From contig NZ_CP080096.1 in assembly GCF_019428685.1 (NCBI RefSeq), positions 2,728,001 to 2,792,000 on the forward strand: a stretch of DNA of 64,000 bases, read 5' to 3'. This DNA comes from Paraburkholderia edwinii. Lineage in GTDB: Bacteria; Pseudomonadota; Gammaproteobacteria; Burkholderiales; Burkholderiaceae. The first letter of the stretch is position 1, and every line of letters begins with the position of its first letter. A model generated the notes under the pieces. The model saw only the letters and a program-made list of their open reading frames with translations. It searched no databases and had not been told where the DNA came from. Below are positions 26,967 through 35,968 of this stretch, one piece after another. Both the position numbers and the translations under genes were made by a program.

Positions 26967-27521
26967 TTACTGGTAGACCATCGTGTACAGCACGCTCGTG
27001 CTTACCGCACCTGGCGTTGCCGCGCCCGTAGCGATGTACTGCGCGATGTAATTCAGAGTCGCGGTACCGGCAGCGCTGATCGCCACAGACTTCGAGTTCT
27101 GCGCCGCATCGGCTACGCCGAGTTTGATTGGCGTTGAGTCGCTGTTCAACAGCTGGATCTCGACGTTGGTCGCGGCGCCGTTTGCCGCCGTGTTGAACAG
27201 GTTGCCCGTTGCTGTATCGACCGTTGGGCCCGGTTCGAAATAAGTGTGCACGTTGCCCGAGGCGGGCGTACAAGCCGACAGTGAGATGTTGAACTGCGTC
27301 GCGCCTGCCGGCTTGCCAGCGCCAGGCAACGAACTTGCCGACACTTTGATCAGCGGCACAGTGAAGTTGCTCGAGCCGCTAAGGAAGCCCCTGATCGTAC
27401 AGGTCTGCGCGGTGACGGTGCCGGTGATCGTGATCGTACCGTCGGCCGCGAAGGCAAACGGGGAGGTAAGCGCGGCACTCGCGAGAATCGCGGCGGAAAT
27501 GAGGTTAGTCCTGGAAATCAT
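26967..27521 (-). CDS. Fimbrial major subunit, second copy
   Basis: 184 residues from ATG 27521. Signal peptide ends SPFAFAADG; the mature protein starts GTITITGTVTAQTCTI, with the conserved Cys pair (QTC and LSAC) and the C-terminal beta-strand STSVLYTMVYQ, ending in the penultimate Tyr needed for chaperone binding. It is a close paralogue of the pilin at 27749; differences cluster in the loop after the first Cys (RGFLSG versus NGNGSG) and near residue 125. Both coding DNA and leader are duplicated. Its own -35 sequence is not duplicated, so it is likely transcribed from the upstream promoter. Confidence 0.92.
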   Translation of the reverse strand: MISRTNLISAAILASAALTSPFAFAADGTITITGTVTAQTCTIRGFLSGSSNFTVPLIKVSASSLPGAGKPAGATQFNISLSACTPASGNVHTYFEPGPTVDTATGNLFNTAANGAATNVEIQLLNSDSTPIKLGVADAAQNSKSVAISAAGTATLNYIAQYIATGAATPGAVSTSVLYTMVYQ

Positions 27522-27667
27522 AGTCTCAAGATAAATCTGGAGGGGTATGAGGATCTGCGACTCCGTTACACCCATGTCGTCGCCCGATGTCCACGGGCCG
27601 CGTCGGAATAGTTCATCGCGCGCCGAGGCGCCTCTGGACACGCCAAATGTAGATACGCTTTTGAAAT

Positions 27668-27730
27668 GTGACCGTTCGACAGCCTGAGCGTAACTTCAGG
27701 CTCATTCGCGTCGTAGATCACGCGCGTCGG
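27668..27730 (-). pseudogene. Relic of the fimbrial chaperone gene
   Basis: Sixty-three bases between the two pilin genes match, with few changes, the chaperone coding DNA at 26718-26779, including an exact stretch from CTCATTCGCG through TCGTAGATCACGCGCGTCG. The relic then joins directly to the 3' flank of the pilin gene (GCGTATAGGCTTTATTGCG), which in the intact locus lies about 170 bp from that chaperone sequence. So a pilin-chaperone unit was duplicated and the first chaperone copy was deleted. Confidence 0.8.
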
Positions 27731-27748
27731 CGTATAGGCTTTATTGCG

Positions 27749-28297
27749 TTACTGGTAGACCATCGTGTACAGCACGCTCGTGCTTACCGCACCTGCTGTT
27801 GCTGCGCCCGTAGCGATGTACTGCGCGATGTAATTCAGCGTCGCGGTACCGCCAGCGCTGATCGCCACAGACTTCGAGTTCTGCGACGTATCGATTACAC
27901 CGAGTTTGATCGGCGTGGAGTCGCCGTTCAACAGTTGAACCTCGACGTTGGTCGCACCGCCGGTCGCGATGATCAGGTTGCCCGTTGCCGTATCGACCGT
28001 CGGGCCCGCTTCGAAAAAAGTGTGCACGTTGCCCGAGGCGGGCGTACAAGCCGACAGTGAGATGTTGAATGGTGTAGCGCCTGCCGGCTTGCCGGCGCTT
28101 GGCAACGAACTCGCCGACACGCTGATCAGCGGCACAGTGAAGTTGCTCGAGCCGCTACCGTTGCCGTTGATCGTACAGGTCTGCGCGGTCACGGTACCGG
28201 TGATCGTAATCGTACCGTCGGCCGCAAAGGCGAACGGGGAGATGAGTGCCGCACTCGTGAGAATTGCTGCGGAAATGAACCTGGTTCTGGAAGTCAT
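27749..28297 (-). CDS. Fimbrial major subunit, first copy
   Basis: 182 residues from ATG 28297 (an in-frame TTG lies three codons earlier). Signal peptide to PFAFA; mature start ADGTITITGTVTAQTCTING; Cys pair as in the paralogue; C-terminal strand ending YTMVYQ. It is the first gene of the operon pilin-pilin-chaperone-usher-adhesin. A promoter with consensus TTGACA and a 17-bp spacer lies about 145 bp upstream. It probably forms the shaft of a type 1-like fimbria on the cell surface. Confidence 0.92.
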   Translation of the reverse strand: MTSRTRFISAAILTSAALISPFAFAADGTITITGTVTAQTCTINGNGSGSSNFTVPLISVSASSLPSAGKPAGATPFNISLSACTPASGNVHTFFEAGPTVDTATGNLIIATGGATNVEVQLLNGDSTPIKLGVIDTSQNSKSVAISAGGTATLNYIAQYIATGAATAGAVSTSVLYTMVYQ

Positions 28298-28439
28298 AGG
28301 TCTCAAGATGAATCTGGAAGGATATGAGGATCTGCGACTCCGTTACACCCATGTCGTCGCCCGATGTCCAAAGCAACCTCGAAATAATTCATCTTGTGCC
28401 GACGCTTTATTGTCCTGGCGTCTCTGGACATACCAAGTG

Positions 28440-28468
28440 TAGATAAAGCGGTTAAATATGACTGTCAA
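28440..28468 (-). promoter_or_regulatory. Candidate fimbrial operon promoter
   Basis: On the minus strand a consensus -35 (TTGACA, 28468-28463) is followed after 17 bp by TATCTA (28445-28440). The -10-like TATCTA is also present at the matching place upstream of the second pilin gene (27650-27655), but there the -35 has been replaced by chaperone-derived DNA. Confidence 0.5.
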
Positions 28469-28500
28469 TAATGCAAATATCACTGTCAACAATTGCAAAG
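28461..28500. repeat. Two direct repeats in the fim-regulator intergenic region
   Basis: ACTGTCAATAATGCAAA (from 28461) and ACTGTCAACAATTGCAAA (from 28482) are near-identical and start 21 bp apart, two helical turns. An inverted copy of the core, TTGTTGACA, lies at 28541-28549. They overlap the fimbrial -35. This is a plausible binding array for the divergent MalT-like activator. Confidence 0.5.
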
Positions 28501-28774
28501 TGAATTTGGCGCCGAATTCGATAGAGCCCTGACTTTTCACTTGTTGACAACGCTCGCCAATCGTCATCGATATATTGGATGCATCCAGGATGCATTGAAT
28601 GTGCATGGGTGTGCCCCACACGCGCACTATTTTTTGGGTAACATCGCACTTCGTTTCAACATTGACTTACGCGCACCGGATTTCCGATGCCGAAACAATT
28701 CCAATAGCCTTGCCAAGGCAAACGTTAAAAAAATGACGTCTGTATAAAGTCGTCGGAGGGAAGGAACAGCAATC

Positions 28775-31531
28775 ATGGAAGCCTATTCGGATAGTCCCGA
28801 TCGCAAGTGGAACGTATCGCTGATCCAGACCAAAATGATGCCGCCGCGTCTGCCTCCCGGCTACGTGCAGCGGCCAGCATTGTTCGAGCGGCTGCGTGAA
28901 CGAGGCGTCGGCAGCATAACGCTCGTAACGGCGCCCGCGGGTTTTGGCAAAACCACGTTGCTTGCAGGTTGGAAAGAAGCGCTGTCGAACGAGGCACACC
29001 CCGTTGCGTGGCTCACACTCGATGAAGAAGACGACGATCCGCAGCAGTTCGGCGCCTATCTGATCACCGCATTTTCTCGCGCCTCGGAAGACATCGCCGA
29101 GCCCGCGCAACGACTGCTGAATAACGATGCGCTGACCCCAATCAAAACCGTGATCTCGGTGCTCCTGAACAGCATCGCCACATGCGGCCGGTACGTGTTC
29201 CTCGTGCTCGACGACGTCGACCGCCTGACCGTGAAGCCGGTTCTCACAGTCCTGTCCCGTCTGTTGCGCTACGCGCCCGAGAACATGCACATATTGTTGG
29301 GTGCGCGAGGCGAACCGGCGCTGGCGCTCGGTCAACTGAGAACGCCGGAGAAACTGATGCGTCTCGATACCGACGATTTGCGTTTTTCGGTCGACGATGC
29401 GGGAGCGTTTTTTGATCAGATAGGCACAGCGCCGCTCGACCGAACCGGCATCGGTTTATTGCACGATGCCACTGAAGGATGGGTAGCCGGTTTGCAACTG
29501 GCCTCGCTTTCGTTAAGCCGGGATGGCGATGCGGCGAAGGTCGCCGGTCATCTTGCCGAAACCCGTTCCGGCATCGATCGTTACCTGAACGATACGGTCC
29601 TCGCACATTTGCCGCCCGCCGTGCTGAAATTCCTGCTGTACACGTCGATTCTTCAGCGGCTCAACCATGCCGTGTGCGACGCGATCATGGAAGGCGGCAG
29701 CGAAGGAACGCTCGATTGGCTGGAGCGGCATAACGTGTTCATCCGGCCGATCGATGAAGGGCACGAATGGTATCGATACCATTCGCTGCTGTCCGAAGCG
29801 CTACGGCGGCGCCTCGATCGCCAGATGCCGAAACAGGTACCCCTGCTGCATCGTCGCGCGTACCAATGGTTTGCCGGCGCGGGTCTCTGGCCCGAGGCGG
29901 TTAGACATGCGTTGGCCGCGGGCGATCATGAAAAGGCGGCGCAATGGGTTGAAAATTGCGCAATGGAAATGCTTGAACGCGGCGACCCGCATACGTTGTT
30001 AGGGTGGATCGGGAAACTGCCGCGCGATCTCGTCATGGAACGGCTGCGCTTGCGTCTCCTGAAAGCGTGGGCGCTCGGCTTTTCACTGCAAGCGCCGCTT
30101 GCTACCAGGGAAATCCGCGGAATTGCCGAAGAAATGAACCAGTCGCGCCGCGATGGTCGTGGCGTTGTCGAAGACGTTTCGCAGGCGGAGCTGAATGCGC
30201 TCCATGGATTTATTGCCGGTGCGAGCGACGACAGCGAGCGCGCGTTCGAACTCGGGCGCGCCGCACAGGCAACCATCGCGTCCGCGGCTCCCTGGGTAAA
30301 GAGTTACGCGCAAATCGCGCAATTCTTTGGCCTGATGTACAAAGGCGGCTTCGACGAGATACGTCGCATATGGGCAGTCGCGAGAGATAACGCGCCGCGT
30401 ATTCAGGACCCGATTCACTCCGACATGATGCGGCACGCAATGTACGGTCATGCCGCACTGGTACATGGCGAGCTGCCCGAGGCAAGACGCATTTTCGAAG
30501 CCACCGTCAAGCGCGCCGAGGCCGCTTTAGGCCCCTCGTCGCCCGGCACCGCTGGATTAGCGAGTTGCCTTGCATCGATCTACTACGAATGCAATGAGTT
30601 GCACGAAGCACGCAGGCTGATCGAAGGTCGCACGCCCCTTGTCCTGGAAACCTCCCCTCTCGGCGCACTGATACGACATACGCTGTGTGCTTCACGCCTT
30701 CTGGGGCGTAACGGGGAAACAGGGCCCGCGCTCGCTGTTCTTGAAGACGGTCGACAGGTCGCACTGAGCCGGCAGTGGTTACGCCTGAAGTTGGCCTGCG
30801 ACGCCGAGACAGTACGATTGTTTATTCGCGACGGTAACCTTGCCGGGGCAAGACAACTCGCCGACGAATTAAGCATGAGCGTGCCGGCAACCTGTGAAGG
30901 TCGGTCGGGGTCTGCTGTGGAAACGTGGACAAGCTATTGCCTGCTACAAGCACGCGTGCTGCTTGCCGAAAATCTCGCGGAGAAGGCTTCCGTATTGCTA
31001 GCACGCTCGCTCGATACGGTAGCCTCGATGGGCTGGCGTTATCAGGAAGCGCTGATCTCCTTGCTGCTTTCCCTCGCGTTCGAACAACGCGGTGCATCCG
31101 AAAAATCGCTCGTCTCGCTCGAACGCGCACTTCGCGTCGGAGAGGCAATTGGCCTGCTCAATAGCTTCGTGGATGAAGGGCGACCGGTGCAAGCGTTGCT
31201 GCAGCAATTCCGCAAGGCTTCAGCGAGCGCCTCTGGCGCGCAGACGGCCTATGTCGACAGATTGCTCGTCGCTTTCGATGCGACCGATATTGAATCACCG
31301 GCACTGCCCGCCACTGTCGCGGCGGCGCCCGCATTGCCGGACGTTCTTAGCGTGAGGGAGCGGGAAGTGCTTGATCATGTCGCTCGCGGCCTTTCGAATA
31401 AGGAAATCGGGCGAGCGTTGAAGCTGGCGCCTGAGACCGTGAAGTGGCATTTGAAGAACATCTTCGAAAAGCTCAATGTCAGTTCGCGCATCGAAGCCAT
31501 GCAAAGCTATTTTGGACCTCGCGGTAGATAG
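28775..31531 (+). CDS. MalT-like LuxR family transcriptional regulator (STAND ATPase)
   Basis: 918 residues. N-terminal STAND-type NTPase: Walker A in [14 protein letters not shown] (residues 53-66) and Walker B in [12 protein letters not shown]. Then a winged helix and a long TPR-like helical region (about 400-800) for ligand sensing. The C-terminal LuxR HTH (about 852-915) begins [20 protein letters not shown] and continues to [22 protein letters not shown] 28775 has GGAGGGAAGGA upstream. It is divergent from the fimbrial operon and probably activates it when an inducer opens the NTPase, as MalT does for maltose genes. The inducer is unknown. Confidence 0.93.
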   Translation: MEAYSDSPDRKWNVSLIQTKMMPPRLPPGYVQRPALFERLRERGVGSITLVTAPAGFGKTTLLAGWKEALSNEAHPVAWLTLDEEDDDPQQFGAYLITAFSRASEDIAEPAQRLLNNDALTPIKTVISVLLNSIATCGRYVFLVLDDVDRLTVKPVLTVLSRLLRYAPENMHILLGARGEPALALGQLRTPEKLMRLDTDDLRFSVDDAGAFFDQIGTAPLDRTGIGLLHDATEGWVAGLQLASLSLSRDGDAAKVAGHLAETRSGIDRYLNDTVLAHLPPAVLKFLLYTSILQRLNHAVCDAIMEGGSEGTLDWLERHNVFIRPIDEGHEWYRYHSLLSEALRRRLDRQMPKQVPLLHRRAYQWFAGAGLWPEAVRHALAAGDHEKAAQWVENCAMEMLERGDPHTLLGWIGKLPRDLVMERLRLRLLKAWALGFSLQAPLATREIRGIAEEMNQSRRDGRGVVEDVSQAELNALHGFIAGASDDSERAFELGRAAQATIASAAPWVKSYAQIAQFFGLMYKGGFDEIRRIWAVARDNAPRIQDPIHSDMMRHAMYGHAALVHGELPEARRIFEATVKRAEAALGPSSPGTAGLASCLASIYYECNELHEARRLIEGRTPLVLETSPLGALIRHTLCASRLLGRNGETGPALAVLEDGRQVALSRQWLRLKLACDAETVRLFIRDGNLAGARQLADELSMSVPATCEGRSGSAVETWTSYCLLQARVLLAENLAEKASVLLARSLDTVASMGWRYQEALISLLLSLAFEQRGASEKSLVSLERALRVGEAIGLLNSFVDEGRPVQALLQQFRKASASASGAQTAYVDRLLVAFDATDIESPALPATVAAAPALPDVLSVREREVLDHVARGLSNKEIGRALKLAPETVKWHLKNIFEKLNVSSRIEAMQSYFGPRGR

Positions 31532-31579
31532 ATCTGCTCCGCCCTGTGGCGGTGCCGTTCGCGGTCACCGCTGTTCTCG

Positions 31580-32743
31580 CTATTCCCGCTGGTCCGTGGC
31601 GAATAGCCCCTCAAGCAGTTCGTCGTAGCGCGCGATCAGCTCGAGGTTGGTCGCGAGAAATCGCACGATCGCCTTGCGCTGTTTTGCGCGATACGACTGC
31701 CAGTCGTCGTCGTGACGACGGATCGCATGGACCAGTTGGCGCGCACCTGCCTCGACGTCGTTACCCTCATAGTAGTAACCGATTTCGCGGCACAGCTGCG
31801 CGTTATGCACGAGCGCAAAGCCATTCCAGCACGCGTCAAAATAGAAGTAGTTGAGCGCGAGCCCCCACTGGTGCGAGATCACGATATCCGTGTGCTCAGA
31901 CAGAAACTGCGGCGTCTCGTAGCGGCCAACGAAGCTCGCCTTGCCCGCCTTCACGATGTCAAGGTACTGCGCGATGCCGATGAATTCAGGGCTATGGCGC
32001 GCGAGGTGTTTCGCGTTCGTCACGTGCAGGTGTGCAATTGCGTCCCTATCGCTGCGAAACGCCTGTTCGGCAATCAGCAGTGGATACAGGCAGAACTTCA
32101 GCACGTCGATGTTCGGCTCCATCACCGTCAGGCGCTTCTTCGTGCGATCGGCGACGTCCGGCGTTGCGATTTCGCGCGGACGGTATTCGCCTTCGAACGG
32201 CAGGTCGCGCGTACGCATGTTCAGACACATCGGGTCCCAGACGAACGGCACTTCACATACCGGCACGCGCCGCAATGTGCCGAGAAAACTCGCGGTCGTT
32301 TCCATTACCTGCGGAATGGCCCACACCGCGTCGTACTGCTGGTTGATGAATACCGTGTCGGCGAGACGCCGGTTGAAGATCATCGCCTCCATCATCTGCA
32401 CGTATTCGGGCCCACAGCAGTAGCTGACGAGCTTCGTGCCGCGCGCTTTCAGATAGCGTGTTTGTTCTTCGCTGATCTGACCGCCGAGTTCGATGAGCAC
32501 ATCGAGCGCGTCTTTGACGTCCTCGAACTGACGCACGGGGAAGCGCGCCGTATCCCAGGGCAGCACGCCGGTCAAGGCGACCGAAGTCGTATTGACGATC
32601 GCCACCGAATGCCCGAGCGGCGAGTGCTGGAAGAGTTTTGCTAGGTACAGCGCATTCTGCTTGATGCCGTTGACCCACATGCCTTCCGTTTCGCTGCGAA
32701 TGCCGATCGTGATGCCGATTCGCAAGGCGCGTTGCTGTGCCAT
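31580..32743 (-). CDS. DUF2827 protein, paralogue 1 (putative glycosyltransferase-like)
   Basis: 387 residues, no signal peptide. Conserved blocks shared with two paralogues in this locus: an N-terminal strand and loop (RIGITIGIRSETEGMWVNGI), a FVWDP motif near residue 190, VMEPNIDVLKFCLYPLLIAE, and a C-terminal block with DIVISHQWGLALNYFYFDA and NGFALVHNAQLCREIGYYYE. The last part resembles the donor-binding half of GT-B glycosyltransferases (a small-residue PLVHN loop followed by GYYYEG). DUF2827 is a Burkholderia family of unknown function, and glycosyltransfer is my inference. It is last in the adhesin locus, 43 bp after paralogue 2. Confidence 0.82.
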   Translation of the reverse strand: MAQQRALRIGITIGIRSETEGMWVNGIKQNALYLAKLFQHSPLGHSVAIVNTTSVALTGVLPWDTARFPVRQFEDVKDALDVLIELGGQISEEQTRYLKARGTKLVSYCCGPEYVQMMEAMIFNRRLADTVFINQQYDAVWAIPQVMETTASFLGTLRRVPVCEVPFVWDPMCLNMRTRDLPFEGEYRPREIATPDVADRTKKRLTVMEPNIDVLKFCLYPLLIAEQAFRSDRDAIAHLHVTNAKHLARHSPEFIGIAQYLDIVKAGKASFVGRYETPQFLSEHTDIVISHQWGLALNYFYFDACWNGFALVHNAQLCREIGYYYEGNDVEAGARQLVHAIRRHDDDWQSYRAKQRKAIVRFLATNLELIARYDELLEGLFATDQRE

Positions 32744-32786
32744 GTCGTGTTCTCCGTTCTTCGATTCTGATTGGCGCAGTGAGGGC

Positions 32787-33941
32787 TCAGTAAGCGAACG
32801 CGGTGGCGCGGGCTGGCTTGGCGCTCAGTTGCAACACACGTCGCGCGTAGCATTCACGGTTCGCTGCATGAAGCGAGCTCAAGGTTGCGATGAAGTCGCG
32901 TGAACGGCGCAGATAGTTCGTGTGATCCGCGTCATGTTCATGCGCAATGCGCAGCAGCTGTTTCGCGCCCGCCGGAATATCCGAGCCCTCGTAGTAATAG
33001 CCGATGTCTTTCAGCCACGGCGAGTTATGCACGAGCGGATAGCCGCCATACAGCGCGTCGAGATACACGAAATTCTGGTCGTTCTGCCACTGGTGGCTCA
33101 CCACCACATCGGCGAACTGGCTCATATAGCCGGCGAAGTCGTGACGGCTGTCGAGATGCACCTTTTCGTTCTTGTGCAGATCGAGGGAACGCACGAGGAA
33201 CGTGAAGGTCATCTGCTCGCTCATCTGTACGGTGTTGAGCAGGTTCAGGCGTGCAATCGCCGCGGGTTCCATCCGGAATGCGGTATCACACACCAGCGCC
33301 GGAATCGCAAAGCACTTGACCACCGAGATATTCGGTTCGAACACCGCAACGCGCAGCGCGCGCGGCGTGCTGTCCTCGGCGACGTGCTCCGCCGGTTTAT
33401 AGCCGAAATGAAGGCCCGCCTCCTTTACCACCTGCGCGCGCCGCTCGAGAAAGACCGGATCCCACAGATAAGGCACTTCAAACACGGGGCAACGATGCAG
33501 CGCCTCGAGCATCGGCGCGAGTGCGCGATCCTTCGGCAGAATCCACACTTCATCGCAGCGCTGCGCACGCGAGAAAAAGCCCCGTTTCTTGAAGACGGTC
33601 GACTCGATCAAGCCAACATAGGGCTGCCCGCAACATATGAACACCACTTTCTTGCCGAGCGCGCGCAGGTAATCGACCCATTCGACATCAAGTCCGCCGC
33701 CCATCTCGATCGCGACATCGATGCGATCCGTCGCGGCACGCATCGGCACGAGCGGGAAGCCGAACGCCGCCTGCTCGGCCTCGAGTGGCAACGCGCTCTG
33801 GTCGCCACAATTGAGAAGAATGACATCCGTCACCGCGGGCAAGGCCCGCAGCAACTGCGCAAGGAAGAACACGTTCTGGCCGAGCCCGTTTTCCCAGATG
33901 TTCTGGCCTTCGTGTGTCAGCACTGATATTCCAATCCGCAT
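32787..33941 (-). CDS. DUF2827 protein, paralogue 2 (putative glycosyltransferase-like)
   Basis: 384 residues from ATG 33941, with GAAAGGAAAGG upstream. Start RIGISVLTHEGQNIWENGLG; VPYLWDPVF near residue 175; VFEPNISVVKCFAIPALVCD; then ADVVVSHQWQNDQNFVYLDA and GGYPLVHNSPWLKDIGYYYE. The pattern is that of a two-lobed Rossmann (GT-B-like) enzyme, cytoplasmic. It is separated from the OmpA-like gene by 288 bp containing two terminator-like hairpins and an AT-rich repeat, so with paralogue 1 it likely forms its own transcription unit. Catalytic activity is inferred, not shown. Confidence 0.82.
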   Translation of the reverse strand: MRIGISVLTHEGQNIWENGLGQNVFFLAQLLRALPAVTDVILLNCGDQSALPLEAEQAAFGFPLVPMRAATDRIDVAIEMGGGLDVEWVDYLRALGKKVVFICCGQPYVGLIESTVFKKRGFFSRAQRCDEVWILPKDRALAPMLEALHRCPVFEVPYLWDPVFLERRAQVVKEAGLHFGYKPAEHVAEDSTPRALRVAVFEPNISVVKCFAIPALVCDTAFRMEPAAIARLNLLNTVQMSEQMTFTFLVRSLDLHKNEKVHLDSRHDFAGYMSQFADVVVSHQWQNDQNFVYLDALYGGYPLVHNSPWLKDIGYYYEGSDIPAGAKQLLRIAHEHDADHTNYLRRSRDFIATLSSLHAANRECYARRVLQLSAKPARATAFAY

Positions 33942-33989
33942 GATCGACCTTTCCTTTCGTTCTCTGATTGGCGAAACTGCCACCTGCTT

Positions 33990-34048
33990 GTGCGTTTTTA
34001 TTGCGCGCTTTTATTGCACTTTTATCTGCACTTTTGTGCAGGCGCCCT
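33990..34048 (-). repeat. AT-rich tandem element upstream of DUF2827 paralogue 2
   Basis: On the minus strand, copies of a degenerate 11-12-base word follow each other: GTGCAGATAAAA, GTGCAATAAAA, GCGCGCAATAAAAA, CGCACAAG. A TGCACAAAAGTGCA palindrome begins the array. It stands out from the GC-rich surroundings and lies about 50-105 bp before the gene, where a promoter or operator would be expected. Confidence 0.45.
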
Positions 34049-34129
34049 ATTACTGCATCGGCGCCCGCGGCCCGTCGTCTTTCCGTCACACTGCGCTTGT
34101 CCGCTGCTGCCTGCTTTCCCGCTGCCGGG

Positions 34130-34160
34130 AAAAGAGGGCGACGGCCTCGCGGCCATCGCC
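34130..34160 (-). terminator. Rho-independent terminator-like hairpin
   Basis: On the minus strand GGCGATGGCC, loop GCGA, GGCCGTCGCC (one G-U wobble), then CTCTTTT. It lies downstream of the OmpA-like gene and of a first hairpin at 34163-34218. Confidence 0.6.
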
Positions 34161-34162
34161 CA

Positions 34163-34218
34163 TAAAAACCGTGCCACTTCTGATGCTGACGGAGACACAT
34201 CGATGCGGGGTGGCACGG
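34163..34218 (-). terminator. Terminator-like hairpin after the OmpA-like gene
   Basis: Perfect 9-bp arms (CCGTGCCAC and GTGGCACGG) enclose a 32-base loop and are followed on the minus strand by TTTTTAT. It starts 12 bp after the stop of the OmpA-like lipoprotein gene. The large loop makes it weaker than the second hairpin just beyond. Confidence 0.5.
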
Positions 34219-34229
34219 CCAGAGAAGCG

Positions 34230-34739
34230 TTACTGCGACTTCACTTTCTGCTCGTTGAGCACGATCTCGACGCGCCGGTTCTGCGCGCGCCCTTCGGCCG
34301 TCGCGTTCGACGCAATCGGGTTCGCCTTGCCGAAACCGTCCACCCGCACCGAGCCGTGCGTTCTCATGCCATGCACCGCGAGGTATTTCGCGACCGACAG
34401 CGCACGCTGCTCCGATAACTCCTGGTTGTGCGTATCCGAGCCGGACGCGTCTGTATAGCCAGCGATGCTGATCGAGTCGATCGTGATGTGGCGCGTGCCT
34501 TCGATCAACCGGTCGAGTGCGATCACGGCGGACGCGGTTAGCGTGGCGCTGTTCGTTTCGAAATTCGCGTCGCCGCGCAATGTCAAACGCTCCGTGTGCG
34601 CCGGCGTGGCGTTTGCGGGCTGCGTGTACTCCACTGGCCTCGGTTCTACGCGCTGCCCGCGCGACACCTGCGGCGGTGTGGACGAACACGCCGCAAGCGT
34701 TGCAACGGCACACAGTGCGATCATTTGTGGTTTCAACAT
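34230..34739 (-). CDS. OmpA-like (Pal-type) peptidoglycan-binding lipoprotein
   Basis: 169 residues. Signal peptide with lipobox LAAC (Cys18). A short Pro-rich linker follows, then an OmpA C-terminal domain (about 55-165): NFETNSATLTASAVIALDRL, ISIAGYTDASGSDTHNQELS with the diaminopimelate-binding Asp, and the NRRVEIVL end. It has no beta-barrel. It would tether the outer membrane to peptidoglycan. It sits between DUF2827 paralogues 3 and 2 inside the adhesin locus, 39 bp after paralogue 3. I infer that it steadies the wall around the giant fibres. Confidence 0.9.
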   Translation of the reverse strand: MLKPQMIALCAVATLAACSSTPPQVSRGQRVEPRPVEYTQPANATPAHTERLTLRGDANFETNSATLTASAVIALDRLIEGTRHITIDSISIAGYTDASGSDTHNQELSEQRALSVAKYLAVHGMRTHGSVRVDGFGKANPIASNATAEGRAQNRRVEIVLNEQKVKSQ

Positions 34740-34778
34740 TTCCCCGTTTCCCTTTTGTAAATGGCTAATCTGGTCGAG

Positions 34779-35903
34779 TTATCGATAAAGCGCTTCGATT
34801 TCGGCGGTGTAGTGCGTGACGTTGGCCGGTGCCTCCGGGTCTAGCGTCGCGAGAAAATCGCGTGCGGTCTGTTTGTAGTCGGCGAGATTCGTGTCGTGCT
34901 CAACGAATGCGCGCCGCAATGCAAGCGCGCCATCGCCGCAATCAAAATCCGCATAGCGGTAGCCGCAATAGCCGATAAACGACGAGTTGTGAATCAGCGG
35001 ATAACCGCCGTAGAGGGCTTCGTAGTACACGTAGTTCTGTCCGTTTTCCCAGTGATGAGCGACGACTGCGTCGGCTTGCTGCGCCATGATGTGATACACG
35101 GGCAGGCGTGGCTCGAAGGTCGCGATACCGTGGCGCACGAGATCGAGGCTGCGCGCGAAGCCGAAAAACACGTTGTCCTCTTTCAGGTGAAACGTGTTGA
35201 ACACGCGCAGCACTTCGATCATGTCCGGGTCCTGCCGATGCGCGACATCGGCGACCAGCATCGGAATGTGGCTTGTTTTCACCATGCAGATGTTCGGCTC
35301 GAGTACTGCGAGGCGCCAGCGCCGCCGGCCGGGTTGATACGCGAAACTCTTCGACGCACCGGCTGCGCTGATCGAGCGTTCGAGCAGCAGCGGGCTCCAC
35401 AGATGCGGCATCGCGCGCACCGGCGCGCGCATCGTCGCCGCGTAGTAGTCGGCGCAGGTCGCTTCGAAGGCCGGCAGCGTCCATACCGCGCTGTACGGCG
35501 TCTCTGAAACGAGCGTGCCGTGCGGCAGGTTGAACATCATGCGTTCGATGTCGATCACATAATCGTTGGCGACGCGCATGCCGATTACATGGCCGCCGCG
35601 CTCGCGAAACGCACGCGCCCAGTTCGCGTCGAGTTGCGCGCTCAGTTCGATCACGACGTCGAGCTTTTGCTGCGCTGTTTCCATATCGATGACCGGCGCC
35701 GGCGCGAGTTCGAGGAATTCGTTAGCCGTATCGATTCGGCCGTCGCCGCCTTTGACCAGAAACACTTCGTCGACTACAGGCGAGCGCTTGAGCAGCATCA
35801 CCATAAAGAAGCAGTTCTGGAAAATGCCGTTTTCCCAGATCGATTGCGCTCCGCTACGCAAGTGAATCGTTACACCCACCTTCAAACGCCTGCTGTTTTT
35901 CAT
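34779..35903 (-). CDS. DUF2827 protein, paralogue 3 (putative glycosyltransferase-like)
   Basis: 374 residues from ATG 35903. Shares all family blocks: KVGVTIHLRSGAQSIWENGI, FFMVMLLKRSPVVDEVFLVK, MPHLWSPLL, VLEPNICMVKTSHIPMLVAD, then ADAVVAHHWENGQNYVYYEA and GGYPLIHNSSFIGYCGYRYA. In the last block the usual GYYYEG becomes GYRYAD, the main departure from the other two. It lies 65 bp downstream of adhesin 1 and directly upstream of the OmpA-like gene. About 85 bp of its coding DNA near residues 31-64 recurs as a relic between the two adhesin genes. Confidence 0.82.
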   Translation of the reverse strand: MKNSRRLKVGVTIHLRSGAQSIWENGIFQNCFFMVMLLKRSPVVDEVFLVKGGDGRIDTANEFLELAPAPVIDMETAQQKLDVVIELSAQLDANWARAFRERGGHVIGMRVANDYVIDIERMMFNLPHGTLVSETPYSAVWTLPAFEATCADYYAATMRAPVRAMPHLWSPLLLERSISAAGASKSFAYQPGRRRWRLAVLEPNICMVKTSHIPMLVADVAHRQDPDMIEVLRVFNTFHLKEDNVFFGFARSLDLVRHGIATFEPRLPVYHIMAQQADAVVAHHWENGQNYVYYEALYGGYPLIHNSSFIGYCGYRYADFDCGDGALALRRAFVEHDTNLADYKQTARDFLATLDPEAPANVTHYTAEIEALYR

Positions 35904-35968
35904 TGTTTTCTCCCTGAACGTGCCCGTCACACGACCGTCTTAACGCCTGACTTCAGTGACCCATTCCG

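Noticed and set aside
31712..33926. Plus-strand frames of 310 and 334 codons opposite DUF2827 genes
   Set aside because: Arg/His-rich antisense shadows; the minus-strand products share three-way conserved motifs and are the real genes.
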